The notes: generated by a model not told the origin, from the sequence alone. A stretch of DNA of 64,000 bases from Saccharina japonica (GCA_008828725.1 MEHQ01000823.1:428339-492338); one strand, 5' to 3'. Positions 29,619-40,902 are shown, counted from the stretch's first letter. Translations and numbers: made by a program.

Positions 29619-30960
29619 CAAGGGCGCACAAAAAAAGTTATCCCGCACACCACACTACCCCCCCCCTCCCCCCCCAGAGGGCCGAAAAAAAATTTTTTTT
29701 TTTCCTTTTTGGTGAATTTCTTGGCTTTCCCCTCTCACCAACTCTCACACAAAAAGTATTTCAAGGTACTTGATTAAGAGAGAGAACATTGCTTGGATAC
29801 AACCCCCCGCCATGGTGTGCCTAGACAACAACAACAAAGATCTTAACATTTCAGTCACGAAAACAAGCCATCCTGCTTGATTGAGTCAAATGGCCTGGAT
29901 CTTTCTGGCAAACGCTTTGCGTGGTCGTTCTGCCCCCCGCCTACTCTTGCGCACGGGTTCTCCCACGTTTTCGCCCGGTGTCTCGCTACCGTTGCTGCTA
30001 CTCCCCGCCCGTCCCCTCTTGCTCCCCCCTTCCCCTCCTTCACCCCCTTCCCTTCGTCCCCCCGGCTGTTCGTCTTCGTTCTCATCCTTTCGGTCGTCCT
30101 TGTCGTCTTCCTCTTACTCCTCCCCTCCCCCCCAGTCCTCTTCTCTTCCGACTGCTCTTCCTCCTCCCGCCCCCCCCCGTCCCTCTCCTCTTCTGACTCC
30201 TCTTCTGACTCCTCTTCTCACTCCTCCTCCTCTTCCTCCTCCTTTTCCTCTTGCTCCTCCTCTGAGTCGTCTGACTCATCTGACCCCCCGTCGTGCTGTG
30301 AGACCTTACAGCGTGCTGCGGGGGCTATGGAACCCTTACTCTTCTGCTGGGAGACCGTTCGGCGTGCTACGGGGGCTCTGGCAGCCTTGCCCTTAGGCAT
30401 CCTTTCCGCCACCGCCTTCTTCTCTGTCTTGCTTACGTCAAAGCTGCTTTCGAATCTCGCAGTGTTGGGGTCTGCTTTGTTCAGAGCCAACGAAGTGGAA
30501 TGCTGCCCTTCTACGTGATGGGACATCCAGTATTTCCACACCCACTCTGCAGGGCTGCAAAACTTGCACATCAGGGGTACGTTAGTGCATGGGGTCGTTG
30601 ACGTGAGCTTTGACGCCGCTGATAGGCCTCAAGCAACTAGGCTCCTTTGCGAAGGAGGCCTTGGATAGGGCTCCCTCCACCACGGAGACAGTGCTCATCG
30701 TGATCCCTCTCTCCCTCTCTCTCTGTCTCTTCTACGGTCGGCGCCTGTCCGCTCTTAGGGGGCTGCATGGACTGTAGTACCCCCCTAGGCTGTGCCCCCC
30801 TTGGTATTATATAGGATTTAGTATAGAGATGTTTTATATATGATATTGTGTGGCGTTATGAGGGGGGGGATGGGTCTGTCGTACCCCCCCTCCCCCCTTG
30901 AGAGGTCCAAAATAAAGTTTTGGGTGTGTGGTGTCGAAAACTTTTTTTTGGGCGCCCTTG
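29619..30960 (-). mobile_element. TIR DNA transposon (CAAGGGCG ends, 7-bp target duplication)
   Basis: Ends CAAGGGCGCACAAAAAAAGTT (left) and the complement of CAAGGGCGCCCAAAAAAAAG (right), followed inside by CACACCACAC on both sides. GATTATC is present exactly on both flanks (29612-29618 and 30961-30967). Length 1342 bases. It encodes a zinc-finger/acidic ORF on the minus strand but no recognisable transposase core, so it is probably a deletion derivative. Termini resemble hAT-type CA-G-GGG ends, but an 8-bp duplication would be expected, so the superfamily is open. Confidence 0.85.
29856..30698 (-). pseudogene. CxxC/HxH zinc-finger protein with acidic then basic tail, broken
   Basis: ATG at 30698 begins MSTVSVVEGALSKASF, running to NDPM. 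A one-base shift then joins TNVPLMCKFCSPAEWVWKYW and SHHVEGQHST, giving a C-x2-C with later His residues typical of BED-like or C2H2 fingers in transposon proteins. After SDESDDSEEEQ an acidic run is cut by TGA at 30218-30220. The same frame then continues SEEESEEERDGGG, a Lys/Arg/Gly-rich part, and ends with FDSIKQDGLFS and a stop near 29855. Acidic and GA-rich runs are partly low-complexity. It lies wholly inside the 29.6-kb TIR element, so it probably was DNA-binding transposon baggage. Confidence 0.55.
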
Positions 30961-31250
30961 GATTATCTACCAAATAAAACCATCACAAGTACTAATAACA
31001 GTATACACACAGCAGCAGTAGTATTATACCTGGTATATGGTATCATGCATACGAATAATAAACAGCGACCATGTCCTAAAAAACTGATGCTCTGCTGACG
31101 TGTTATGGTTGTCATAGAGTACCGGCCCTCTCCCAGGAATGCTGAAATCGGGCTCAGGCTGGCTTTCTTTTTATGGGCGCGCGCGAAAGAACACTTTCTT
31201 ATGCTGCGTTTTCTTATTTTGGTCCCCGAGAAGACATTTTCCCTACTACT

Positions 31251-34200
31251 GTAATACTGTATAATGATTGGTGGCGTGTGCCTTGGCCAGCCACAGGAAG
31301 GGGTCACTTTCTTAATGCTTACGCACTGACGAGGCTGAGAGCTTTCTTGAAAAAAAAAAAAACTCAGGCTGACTTTCCTGTGCGTTCCTTTCTTATGAGC
31401 GGGCCGGTACTGTATATTGAAACATGAAATCATACCAAGGTATACAAAACTTGCACGTACGACACCTGTATAGTATATTTTCCATTTTTTTGGACTCTTT
31501 GAAAAACAGAACTTACTTTTGGTCTGGAAACAAAATATCTTGAAATTAGTGTAGATTTTTTTATCTTGAATTAGTGTGGATATTTTTACTTGAGTTGTAA
31601 TACTGTATAATGATTGGTGGCGTGTGCCTTGGCCAGCCACAGGAAGGGGTCACTTTCTTAATGCTTACGCACTGACGAGGCTGAGAGCTTTCTTGAAAAA
31701 AAAAAAAACTCAGGCTGACTTTCCTGTGCGTTCCTTTCTTATGAGCGGGCCGGTACTGTATATTGAAACATGAAATCATACCAAGGTATACAAAACTTGC
31801 ACGTACGACACCTGTATAGTATATTTTCCATTTTTTTGGACTCTTTGAAAAACAGAACTTACTTTTGGTCTGGAAACAAAATATCTTGAAATTAGTGTAG
31901 ATTTTTTTATCTTGAATTAGTGTGGATATTTTTACTTGAGTTGTAATACTGTATAATGATTGGTGGCGTGTGCCTTGGCCAGCCACAGGAAGGGGTCACT
32001 TTCTTAATGCTTACGCACTGACGAGGCTGAGAGCTTTCTTGAAAAAAAAAAAAACTCAGGCTGACTTTCCTGTGCGTTCCTTTCTTATGAGCGGGCCGGT
32101 ACTGTATATTGAAACATGAAATCATACCAAGGTATACAAAACTTGCACGTACGACACCTGTATAGTATATTTTCCATTTTTTTGGACTCTTTGAAAAACA
32201 GAACTTACTTTTGGTCTGGAAACAAAATATCTTGAAATTAGTGTAGATTTTTTTATCTTGAATTAGTGTGGATATTTTTACTTGAGTTGTAATACTGTAT
32301 AATGATTGGTGGCGTGTGCCTTGGCCAGCCACAGGAAGGGGTCACTTTCTTAATGCTTACGCACTGACGAGGCTGAGAGCTTTCTTGAAAAAAAAAAAAA
32401 CTCAGGCTGACTTTCCTGTGCGTTCCTTTCTTATGAGCGGGCCGGTACTGTATATTGAAACATGAAATCATACCAAGGTATACAAAACTTGCACGTACGA
32501 CACCTGTATAGTATATTTTCCATTTTTTTGGACTCTTTGAAAAACAGAACTTACTTTTGGTCTGGAAACAAAATATCTTGAAATTAGTGTAGATTTTTTT
32601 ATCTTGAATTAGTGTGGATATTTTTACTTGAGTTGTAATACTGTATAATGATTGGTGGCGTGTGCCTTGGCCAGCCACAGGAAGGGGTCACTTTCTTAAT
32701 GCTTACGCACTGACGAGGCTGAGAGCTTTCTTGAAAAAAAAAAAAACTCAGGCTGACTTTCCTGTGCGTTCCTTTCTTATGAGCGGGCCGGTACTGTATA
32801 TTGAAACATGAAATCATACCAAGGTATACAAAACTTGCACGTACGACACCTGTATAGTATATTTTCCATTTTTTTGGACTCTTTGAAAAACAGAACTTAC
32901 TTTTGGTCTGGAAACAAAATATCTTGAAATTAGTGTAGATTTTTTTATCTTGAATTAGTGTGGATATTTTTACTTGAGTTGTAATACTGTATAATGATTG
33001 GTGGCGTGTGCCTTGGCCAGCCACAGGAAGGGGTCACTTTCTTAATGCTTACGCACTGACGAGGCTGAGAGCTTTCTTGAAAAAAAAAAAAACTCAGGCT
33101 GACTTTCCTGTGCGTTCCTTTCTTATGAGCGGGCCGGTACTGTATATTGAAACATGAAATCATACCAAGGTATACAAAACTTGCACGTACGACACCTGTA
33201 TAGTATATTTTCCATTTTTTTGGACTCTTTGAAAAACAGAACTTACTTTTGGTCTGGAAACAAAATATCTTGAAATTAGTGTAGATTTTTTTATCTTGAA
33301 TTAGTGTGGATATTTTTACTTGAGTTGTAATACTGTATAATGATTGGTGGCGTGTGCCTTGGCCAGCCACAGGAAGGGGTCACTTTCTTAATGCTTACGC
33401 ACTGACGAGGCTGAGAGCTTTCTTGAAAAAAAAAAAAACTCAGGCTGACTTTCCTGTGCGTTCCTTTCTTATGAGCGGGCCGGTACTGTATATTGAAACA
33501 TGAAATCATACCAAGGTATACAAAACTTGCACGTACGACACCTGTATAGTATATTTTCCATTTTTTTGGACTCTTTGAAAAACAGAACTTACTTTTGGTC
33601 TGGAAACAAAATATCTTGAAATTAGTGTAGATTTTTTTATCTTGAATTAGTGTGGATATTTTTACTTGAGTTGTAATACTGTATAATGATTGGTGGCGTG
33701 TGCCTTGGCCAGCCACAGGAAGGGGTCACTTTCTTAATGCTTACGCACTGACGAGGCTGAGAGCTTTCTTGAAAAAAAAAAAAACTCAGGCTGACTTTCC
33801 TGTGCGTTCCTTTCTTATGAGCGGGCCGGTACTGTATATTGAAACATGAAATCATACCAAGGTATACAAAACTTGCACGTACGACACCTGTATAGTATAT
33901 TTTCCATTTTTTTGGACTCTTTGAAAAACAGAACTTACTTTTGGTCTGGAAACAAAATATCTTGAAATTAGTGTAGATTTTTTTATCTTGAATTAGTGTG
34001 GATATTTTTACTTGAGTTGTAATACTGTATAATGATTGGTGGCGTGTGCCTTGGCCAGCCACAGGAAGGGGTCACTTTCTTAATGCTTACGCACTGACGA
34101 GGCTGAGAGCTTTCTTGAAAAAAAAAAAAACTCAGGCTGACTTTCCTGTGCGTTCCTTTCTTATGAGCGGGCCGGTACTGTATATTGAAACATGAAATCA

Positions 34201-34364
34201 TACCAAGGTATACAAAACTTGCACGTACGACACCTGTATAGTATATTTTCCATTTTTTTGGACTCTTTGAAAAACAGAACTTACTTTTGGTCTGGAAACA
34301 AAATATCTTGAAATTAGTGTAGATTTTTTTATCTTGAATTAGTGTGGATATTTTTACTTGAGTT
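31251..34364. repeat. Satellite array, 346-bp unit, exactly 9 copies
   Basis: GTAATACTGTATAATGATTG recurs every 346 bases from 31251, and the array ends at 34364, which is 9.0 units. Copies look identical by eye. Each unit has a poly-A tract before ACTCAGGCTGACTTTCC, and an internal near-duplicate TATCTTGAAATTAGTGTAGA / TATCTTGAATTAGTGTGGAT. Each unit also gives a 141-codon minus-strand frame that crosses the unit junction; this is a by-product of the repeat and not evidence of a gene. A diverged fragment (GGGCTCAGGCTGGCTTTC) precedes the array at 31.15 kb. Confidence 0.97.
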
Positions 34365-34444
34365 TAGTGTGGTTAAAACACGCGCAGGAAAGCCCTCCGA
34401 ATACATACGCTGATCTGCAAGGCATAGAAAAAAAATACAGGAAG

Positions 34445-35438
34445 CAAGTAATCGCGAAGAAAGCTCTATTAATAGACCTATTTGAAACTCGAGCTTATGC
34501 CTTATGTCCTTCCAAAGGGAAGAGTCAGGCCATTGAATATTTAACACTATAGAGCCACATTTACCGCAACGTCTAAAACTCAGCATATGCCATTTTTTTT
34601 TTTAAACGGTGGATCTTTTACGAAGGACACTGACATAATTTTCCAGGACTTATTCTTCTTTTGGGCTTTCCACTTTCAGCAGCACGCGTTCGTGATGAGG
34701 GACTTTTTTGTGTTGTGTGCTCGGAGAGTGCACACCAGGCTTGAGCACGTGCAGGTGCTGGCATAGTCAAAGCAAGTGAAGGCAAAGCTTGAGGGTCTGC
34801 TGGGCCGGGCCTATCACGGAACGAGGTGGCAGCGCTTGGGGCGCAGGGGTCGTCCGGACCCAACACACCATGCGCACGCTCACCACCCGTAACCTGGGCG
34901 TTGGTGCACGGCATGTCTGTGCGCAAGCCCAGCGGCTGGCGCACACCGGCCCCGGGTTGAATCCGGGAAGGCGGGGAGGAGAACCGTAGCTGTTGACGCT
35001 CGGACGTAGACCGATGAACTGGGGTGACCTCGGCTGTGCGGGATAACCCTCGCCGGTGGCAGCACGCCTGCTGTTTTGGTAGCCTCCTGGTAGCGGGTCC
35101 ATGCTCGTACTATGGGCAGTTTGCTCGGGCGTAGGCCGTAAGTCGAGGGTAGTTGTGCTGCTGCCCTGTGCTGCTTTGCTTTTAGTCCTGTGATGCTTGT
35201 GCCCTGCTGTGGTGCTTCGATTGTAGGATAAATTGCTGAGAAACTTCCCACCAAGTAAAACTTATGTACTTGCTCGAAAAAGTGACCAAGTACATATTTT
35301 GAGAAGAGCCAAATATCACGCTGGTCGTTATGTCGAAAAAAAGCGCCTATTTTGGCGACGTTTGAAACTCGATATGACCTTTTTTCGGGAAGAACCATAC
35401 ATAAGCTCCTATTTTGAGTTTCAAATAGCTCTAATAGT
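34445..35438. mobile_element. Possible non-autonomous element with imperfect inverted ends
   Basis: CTATTTGAAACTCGAGCTTATG at 34480 has an inverted counterpart near 35400-35435 (complement of CATAAGCTCCTATTTTGAGTTTCAAATAG). Between them is a GC-rich segment of about 600 bases with no recognisable protein. No target duplication was identified, so this is tentative. Confidence 0.35.
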
Positions 35439-35443
35439 AATCG

Positions 35444-35870
35444 GTGTGTGTGTGTTCTTCACATGAAACCTTCCTTTCTACCCGTCGACATCCAGCACAC
35501 CCAGTGTCGGTGCAGATTCATCATCCTAAAAAGGTACCAGTTCTTCTGTAGTCACAAAACCACGACACAGAGATACTACGCTCAGTGCAGTAAGCAGAGC
35601 AGACAATGCAATGTCATATACGACAGGCAAGACCTACCCTGCTAGCAATCCAGGTGCATGCAAGAGAAAAAAAGAGAAAAGAAAGAAAAAAGCGAAACGG
35701 AAAAATAATAGAAAGTAAACATACTGAAGCAAATCAACAATCAAGCAACCAAACAAAAGCATGACAAAATAAATTAAAAAAAAGTGTCGTGCTTCTCCCA
35801 GATGAGGTGCGACATCTAGTTAAAAGAAACCAAATGAAATGAAACGAAACGAAATTAAATGAAATGAACC
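35444..35870 (+). repeat. Dispersed repeat family R1, copy 1
   Basis: Begins TGTGTGTGTTCTTCACAT, then CCTTCCTTTCTACCCGTCGA and CTACCCTGCTAGCAATCCAG. Very similar to 36785-37210 in the same orientation, and distantly to 57030-57330. Non-coding. Confidence 0.85.
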
Positions 35871-36000
35871 GAAAAAAAACAGTGCCAATAGGTATATATA
35901 GTACGTAACTAAACTGTGCACCGGCAAAGCCTTCTTCACAACAATGATTTATACCTCGAAATCACGTCACCCCGAGCGCTGTGGTCGTGGCATGGAATCT

Positions 36001-36075
36001 TGATATAAGGCTTAGTTCGGGTAGGCGATCGGTTAACCTTTTACCAGTATAGCCCAACGGACTAAGACCTTAACA
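36001..36075 (+). repeat. TRIM 5' terminal repeat
   Basis: 75-base repeat containing TATAGCCCAACGGACTAAG, which resembles a tRNA A-box region. Identical to the 3' repeat except near the first bases. Confidence 0.93.
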
Positions 36076-36077
36076 AA

Positions 36078-36094
36078 TGGCGTCGTCGGCAGGA
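36078..36094 (+). promoter_or_regulatory. TRIM primer-binding site
   Basis: TGGCGTCGTCGGCAGGA begins with TGG, the complement of a tRNA CCA end. The same 17 bases occur after the LTR at 58328-58344. It loosely resembles primer sites that pair with tRNA-Asp in some plant Gypsy elements; the actual primer tRNA is not determined. Confidence 0.85.
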
Positions 36095-36295
36095 CATGAG
36101 TTGCTGGCCGTGAGTTCGAATCTCACCTCCACCATGAAAACACTTTTTAAAGAAAAGTGAATTTCCTCATGTCATGAACCTGAAAAATACTCTCTTGGTC
36201 CCCATAACATTGGAACCGCGAGGCCAATTGGCTTTGACACGACGACCCGTATATCCGGTCTGTCCTGAATATCCCGCCGGTCCAGGGGGGGAGAG

Positions 36296-36370
36296 TGTTA
36301 TAAGGCTTAGTTCGGGTAGGCGATCGGTTAACCTTTTACCAGTATAGCCCAACGGACTAAGACCTTAACA
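36296..36370 (+). repeat. TRIM 3' terminal repeat
   Basis: Second 75-base copy, starting TGTTATAAGG directly after the polypurine tract and ending CCTTAACA before the ATCT target duplication. Confidence 0.93.
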
Positions 36371-36412
36371 ATCTACATATAAACAGCACGTTTTTCACCC
36401 AATCAATCATGC

Positions 36413-36595
36413 CGTCCTGTTCAATGACTTGGAGGCGTTTCACGTTACCATTCAGTTTAAACCGGTTTTCCGAAGACCGGTTTAAACCGGCTGAAAAAAC
36501 CGGTTTTATCCGGTTTTTGTTTTGATAGTAACGCCTCGTTATCCGGTTTTCATTTTCATTTTTTCGCCTCCCGGTGCCCACCTCTACTCCTGACT
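36413..36595. repeat. CCGG-rich repeat, inverted relative to 29.4 kb
   Basis: AAACCGGTTTT and TTTAAACCGG units, ending CCGGTGCCCACCTC. Opposite orientation to 29376-29590. Confidence 0.6.
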
Positions 36596-36784
36596 CCTGG
36601 CATATTTGGCGGTACGCGACTTAGATTGTTTGTTTTGTAGATTTCACATATACGTACAAGTATTTCATCTCGTATATATTATTCATACGCGTAGATATTT
36701 TCCCTTTATTTCGACGACAGAGTTACGTGGGATTCATTACGGTACCTTGTGTTTTTTCTCAATTTTCTCGAGCTACGTATGATA

Positions 36785-37210
36785 TGTATGTGTGTGTGTG
36801 TGTTCTTCACATTAAACCTTCCTTTCTACCCGTCGACATCCAGCACACCCAGTGTCCGTGCCGATTCTTCATCCTAAAAAGGTACCAGTTCTGTGGTCAC
36901 AAAACTACGACACAGAGATACTACACTCAGTGCAGTAAGCAGAGCAGACAATGCAACGCCATATACGACAGGCAAGACCTACCCTGCTAGCAATCCAGGT
37001 GCATGCAAGAGAAAAAAAGAGAAAAAAGAAAAAAGCGAAAAGAAAAAATAATAAAAAGTAAATATACTGAAGCAAATCAATAATCAAGCAACCAAATAAA
37101 AAGCATGACAAAAAAAAGAAAGAAAGTGTCGTGCTTCTCCCAGAGGAGATGCGACCTCCAATAAAAAACCAAATGAAATGAAAGAAAATAAAATGGACCG
37201 AAACAGCGCC
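36785..37210 (+). repeat. Dispersed repeat family R1, copy 2
   Basis: Closely matches 35444-35870 through the A-rich stretch after CAGGTGCATGCAAGAG, then diverges. Continues into a segment (37.2-37.8 kb) with loose resemblance to 57.34-57.76 kb. Confidence 0.85.
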
Positions 37211-37890
37211 AACAGAGCAAGACTGAGAACGACAGGATAGGACAGCCAGCCGGAGCACACCAAAGGCCAGCCGAGGCAGGTTTGTGCCCATAGTACAGGC
37301 AGGTTCTACCAGCTAGTCGGTCTGGCACCTACTCTGTTTGCCGTCTCTTTCCTGCTTTCGTCCGTCCTGGTTTCCCTATGACCCCCCCCACCCTCCGTCT
37401 CCCTTCCCTTGGGCGCCACCCATACAACGGGTACGTGGCACTTCCAACTCAATTCCGTTTCGTTCTCGTGTAACACACGAGAGTCCCGGAAAGAGAACGG
37501 GGAATGACAAAACCAAAATGAATACGTACGTAGCTAAGCCACCAAAGAAAGTCCTATATAGGACAAATACGGAAGGCGGAGAAACAAAGGCAAAAGCGAT
37601 CACGGTAACATAAATAAGTGAAACAAAGTAAACGAAGCAAATGATGCGAGGGGTTGTAGCATCGCTGTCGTGCCCCCCTTGAGAAGCAACAACAGGCAAT
37701 ACAACAAGCAAAAAGAAAAATGAAAAAAAGAAAAATAAGAAAAAAATCAAACAAACAAACAAACAATACGAACATACGAACGAACGTAGTTCATTCCACC
37801 TGTCCCCACATTCTCCATCGTACTCAGTGGGCAAAATACCCTTCCAATATTTCGGCCATCGACGATCAAAATAAGCGCTTCCATATACAT
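37211..37890. other. No supported gene
   Basis: A-rich tract (AAAC/AAAG) at 37.69-37.77 kb and C-rich patches. Probably the rest of the R1 repeat. Confidence 0.4.
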
Positions 37891-37896
37891 ACGAGC

Positions 37897-38225
37897 TCAG
37901 TAGTGGACGAAGCTTGATAGTGAATCCTCGTAAGGTTGCTATTTAAGGCACTCTGGTTTGTTAAGGGTGTATTATACGCGGCTATATCAACTTGGAGCCT
38001 TCCCCAGCCACAGCATCCCGAATCAATCTAGAGTATTTCCTAGCACAGAATCCAAGCGAGTCGAGTCAACCTCGACTCTTACCAAGCACAGCATCCAAGC
38101 TTTTGCCACTGGCATAGGGTTCGTTCGGGGTCGCGTCGCAGGGTCCTCTTTAGGCGCCAAGCACAAAAACCATCCGTCAAGATTCACTATCAAGGGGTGT
38201 GCTCCCCTCACTAAAGCAGTATATG
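37897..38225 (+). repeat. Dispersed repeat family R2, copy 1
   Basis: Shares GTGGACGAAGCTTGATAGT-like, CCAGCCACAGCATCCCGAAT, CCAAGCACAGCATC and GGCATAGGGTTCG with 43362-43655 in the same order. Non-coding. Confidence 0.8.
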
Positions 38226-39233
38226 TCTAGTTCCATCTCGTGGTATCCACACTTGATTGCCGCGATCGCCAGAAGGGTTATTATGCACTTGCGTGGTGAC
38301 TCGTTCCTGTTTTGAGTTAACCCCCCCATTCTCTTCTTTCAACTCGCCGACCTCTATTAATAGCTCAGTGCCACCCCCCTGTTCACCCACACCAAAACGA
38401 GTAGAGCCCCGTGCTATTTAAAATATGATCTTCTTTTCAATCTTCGCCTTTTTTCCCAGCCTCTGAGTTTCCCGTTCAGCAAATTACACCCATCATCCAC
38501 TTGATGTACCCTTTATTCCTGTATGTATATCATATACCTGTATGTATATCATATATACGTACGTATTAATAGTCATGCTTAAATCTATTCTGCCATCCTC
38601 TTCATTTCAACTCTTCCAGCAGTATTCCCCTACCTACGAGTCGTACGTACTCTGCAGTTGTGAAATGTTCTGCAGCCTACATACGATATTTATTTGCAGC
38701 GTCTCTGCATATTATATACTACGTGCAGTATGCCAGGTATACCGTGCACAGAAAGCAGTGCCCCCAAGCGAGTCTATACGTAGTGTACGTCGTACATATC
38801 ATACGTAATTTGTTTTTGTTATACGAAGTACACATATTAAAAATTAAATAAAAAAAAACAGCTGTGAGTGAGATCGAGGATTTCGTCGAAACTCATCTTT
38901 GCTCGTATATAGCTGAGGGTGATACTTCGATCGCGCGTACTTACGGGTTTTGTCTGTCCTCATGCAGGATGTACATCCCGTATGCAAATATTATACGTCA
39001 TGCTTCGAACAATTTTGGCTACTTATCCTCCATCTCTCATATATCGTAACTCGGATCCGGTGGTATATAGCTCCAACGCCCCCCCACCCCACCCGCTACG
39101 AAACTACTCTACCACCACACTGCACGTGTTCCATTTTTGTTTTCAAAATTAAGCTACCCTTCAGCGGCCTGCCGGTCGATGCCTCGTCAAGTACACTAGG
39201 TACCTGCCACAGCAGTAGTAGTAGTAGTATGCG
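38226..39233. other. No supported gene; repeat R3 fragment
   Basis: 38845-38960 (AACAGCTGTGAGTGAGATCG and GATACTTCGATCGCGCGTAC) is related to the inverted piece at 28140-28205 and to 43320-43345 / 43690-43735. The rest is AT-rich with TAC tracts. Confidence 0.45.
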
Positions 39234-39528
39234 GCAAGAAGAGAAAACGACACCACACTCCTAGGATGGTCAGAATGGAAAACAAACCGGATCGCTGTGA
39301 TCACAGGACGAAATGAGCGAAACCCATCTTGTTTTTCGGTTTTTGTTCCTTTTTTTCACTTGGTTTTAGAGACCACCCCCTATTTTTGTTTCGCTGGTGG
39401 GGGGGGGGTTATTTAGAAACAAGTTGACTAATTTGTTTCCTCGGATCACAACGGTCCGGTTTTTCCCTCCAATATAGGGGGGTGGGGGGTAGTGGGGTGT
39501 CTGGGATTCAGATCCGCGCGCACCCTTG
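39234..39528 (+). mobile_element. MITE copy A (CAAGGGCG family)
   Basis: Left end CAAG (shortened), then GAAAACGACACCACACT and GGATGGTCAGAATGG. Right end GATCCGCGCGCACCCTTG. It is the inverted counterpart of 40903-41208 over nearly its full length. No clear target duplication. Confidence 0.8.
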
Positions 39529-40902
39529 ACTAGTATACTCGTACAAGTACCAGGTACGTATGCACTACGTTTTTTCCATCCCATCTGAATTACCCACTAC
39601 TACGAGAAAATTGGCTATTTATGAGTGACGAGAAGCGCACCAGCCACTAAAAACAAAAAAAGGTGATTGGGGGATAGTTGAAGTTGGTTTCCGAGTTACG
39701 ATGATTGCAGTGCAAGGATTCGCACCGAACGGGTGACAACACAATCTTGCCCGGACTGCTGGGTGCTTGGTGCTTGGTCACGCTGCACGTACGTACGTAG
39801 ACGGTTGATAGCACACCACACAAAGTTATCATTGTTATTATTTTGTCGATATACTACTGTATAATCAATCTGATCAACACACCCGAGGGGGTTCGTTCAT
39901 GCGGCGGTCTTTTGCTCCTCTATCCTACATCTTCGCCAGCATCTATCTTCTTTCCCTTTTATAACCGAAGATTCAGGTCATCTAGAGGGGGTGCTGCCCC
40001 CCCTTTGCTCAGCACGGTGCGTGTCCATAACGGTGTACTTCCCTCGCTCGTCGACTCGAGTCGTTCGGATGTGAACGGTCCAAACATCGTGATATTACTG
40101 TAGTTCATGTATAAAGCACGTCCTCTGACACAACATCGCCGGTGTATACTCGTATATATGTGTGTATTGTTTGACCACACGGTCGCGTGTGTCGTGAACA
40201 TTGGAATCGCTTCATGAGCGGGCGACGTAGTATGCCGAATCATTTACTTAGTCTATACATCCACGCTCTGAGTCATGAGTATATCGTGCGTACTGCAGTA
40301 CGCATGATGAGACCATACCCTTTATGAATACGTAGGCTTTAAAATGACGTGTGCGAGTACGAAGAGTACGAAAATCTAACGAGGCAGGTGAGGAAATATA
40401 AAAAAATCACTCTAGTGACTTAAATTAATGCGCGTTATTCGTTTTCAGCGCGAGACATTACTCTCCTTTTTTCGGAGGCAATTAACAAGTAGGAGGGGTC
40501 TCAACCCTTTCGCAACTGCATTTTTTCTTTCAGAGTGGTCTAATCCCAGAGTTTTATCAAAATCAACAAACAAAGGGGGGGGGCTAATTTCTAGTTCGCG
40601 TAAGCTTTAAATTCATGCATCTATCTACTGTACGCAAAAAAACAATCGTAGGGCGTGTGTTTATTGAAACCTTCGATGTCAAGGTTGGCAGGAGGTATCT
40701 AAAGTTCTTGTTTTTTCGCATGACTTTTCGAAGTTGTTCAGGTTTTTTTCAGGGGTGTGCTGATCAAAATGTTTGTGTCAAGTGCGTGGTTCAGCAATAT
40801 TCGTAAGCTGTCTGTTGCCCTGCGATCGCATGTGTTACTGGTATTGTACGAGATCGTCGAGAGTATAGGTCGGTGGTTCTGCTGATATGATGGTTTCGGG
40901 GT
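39529..40902. other. No supported gene
   Basis: Sequence between the two inverted MITE copies. Several short frames, none recognisable; a GTACGTACGTAC run at 39787. Confidence 0.4.

Larger units (their letters stand above)
36001..36370 (+). mobile_element. Complete TRIM retroelement (370 bp)
   Basis: Direct terminal repeats of 75 bases (36001-36075 and 36296-36370), starting TGATATAAGG / TGTTATAAGG and ending CCTTAACA, nearly identical. Two bases after the first repeat is a primer-binding site TGGCGTCGTCGGCAGGA (36078). Just before the second repeat is a polypurine tract AGGGGGGGAGAG. ATCT flanks both sides (35997-36000 and 36371-36374; AATCT if the repeat end is drawn one base in). There is no coding capacity. 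This meets all criteria for a terminal-repeat retrotransposon in miniature, mobilised in trans. Confidence 0.93.

Noticed and set aside
30082..30279. Arg/Lys/Ser-rich minus-strand frame
   Set aside because: It is an alternate frame of the GA-rich acidic tract; the acidic frame connects to the zinc finger.
31561..34201. Repeated 141-codon minus-strand frames in the satellite
   Set aside because: They overlap every unit junction, recur with the 346-bp period and have no domain; they follow from identical repeat units.
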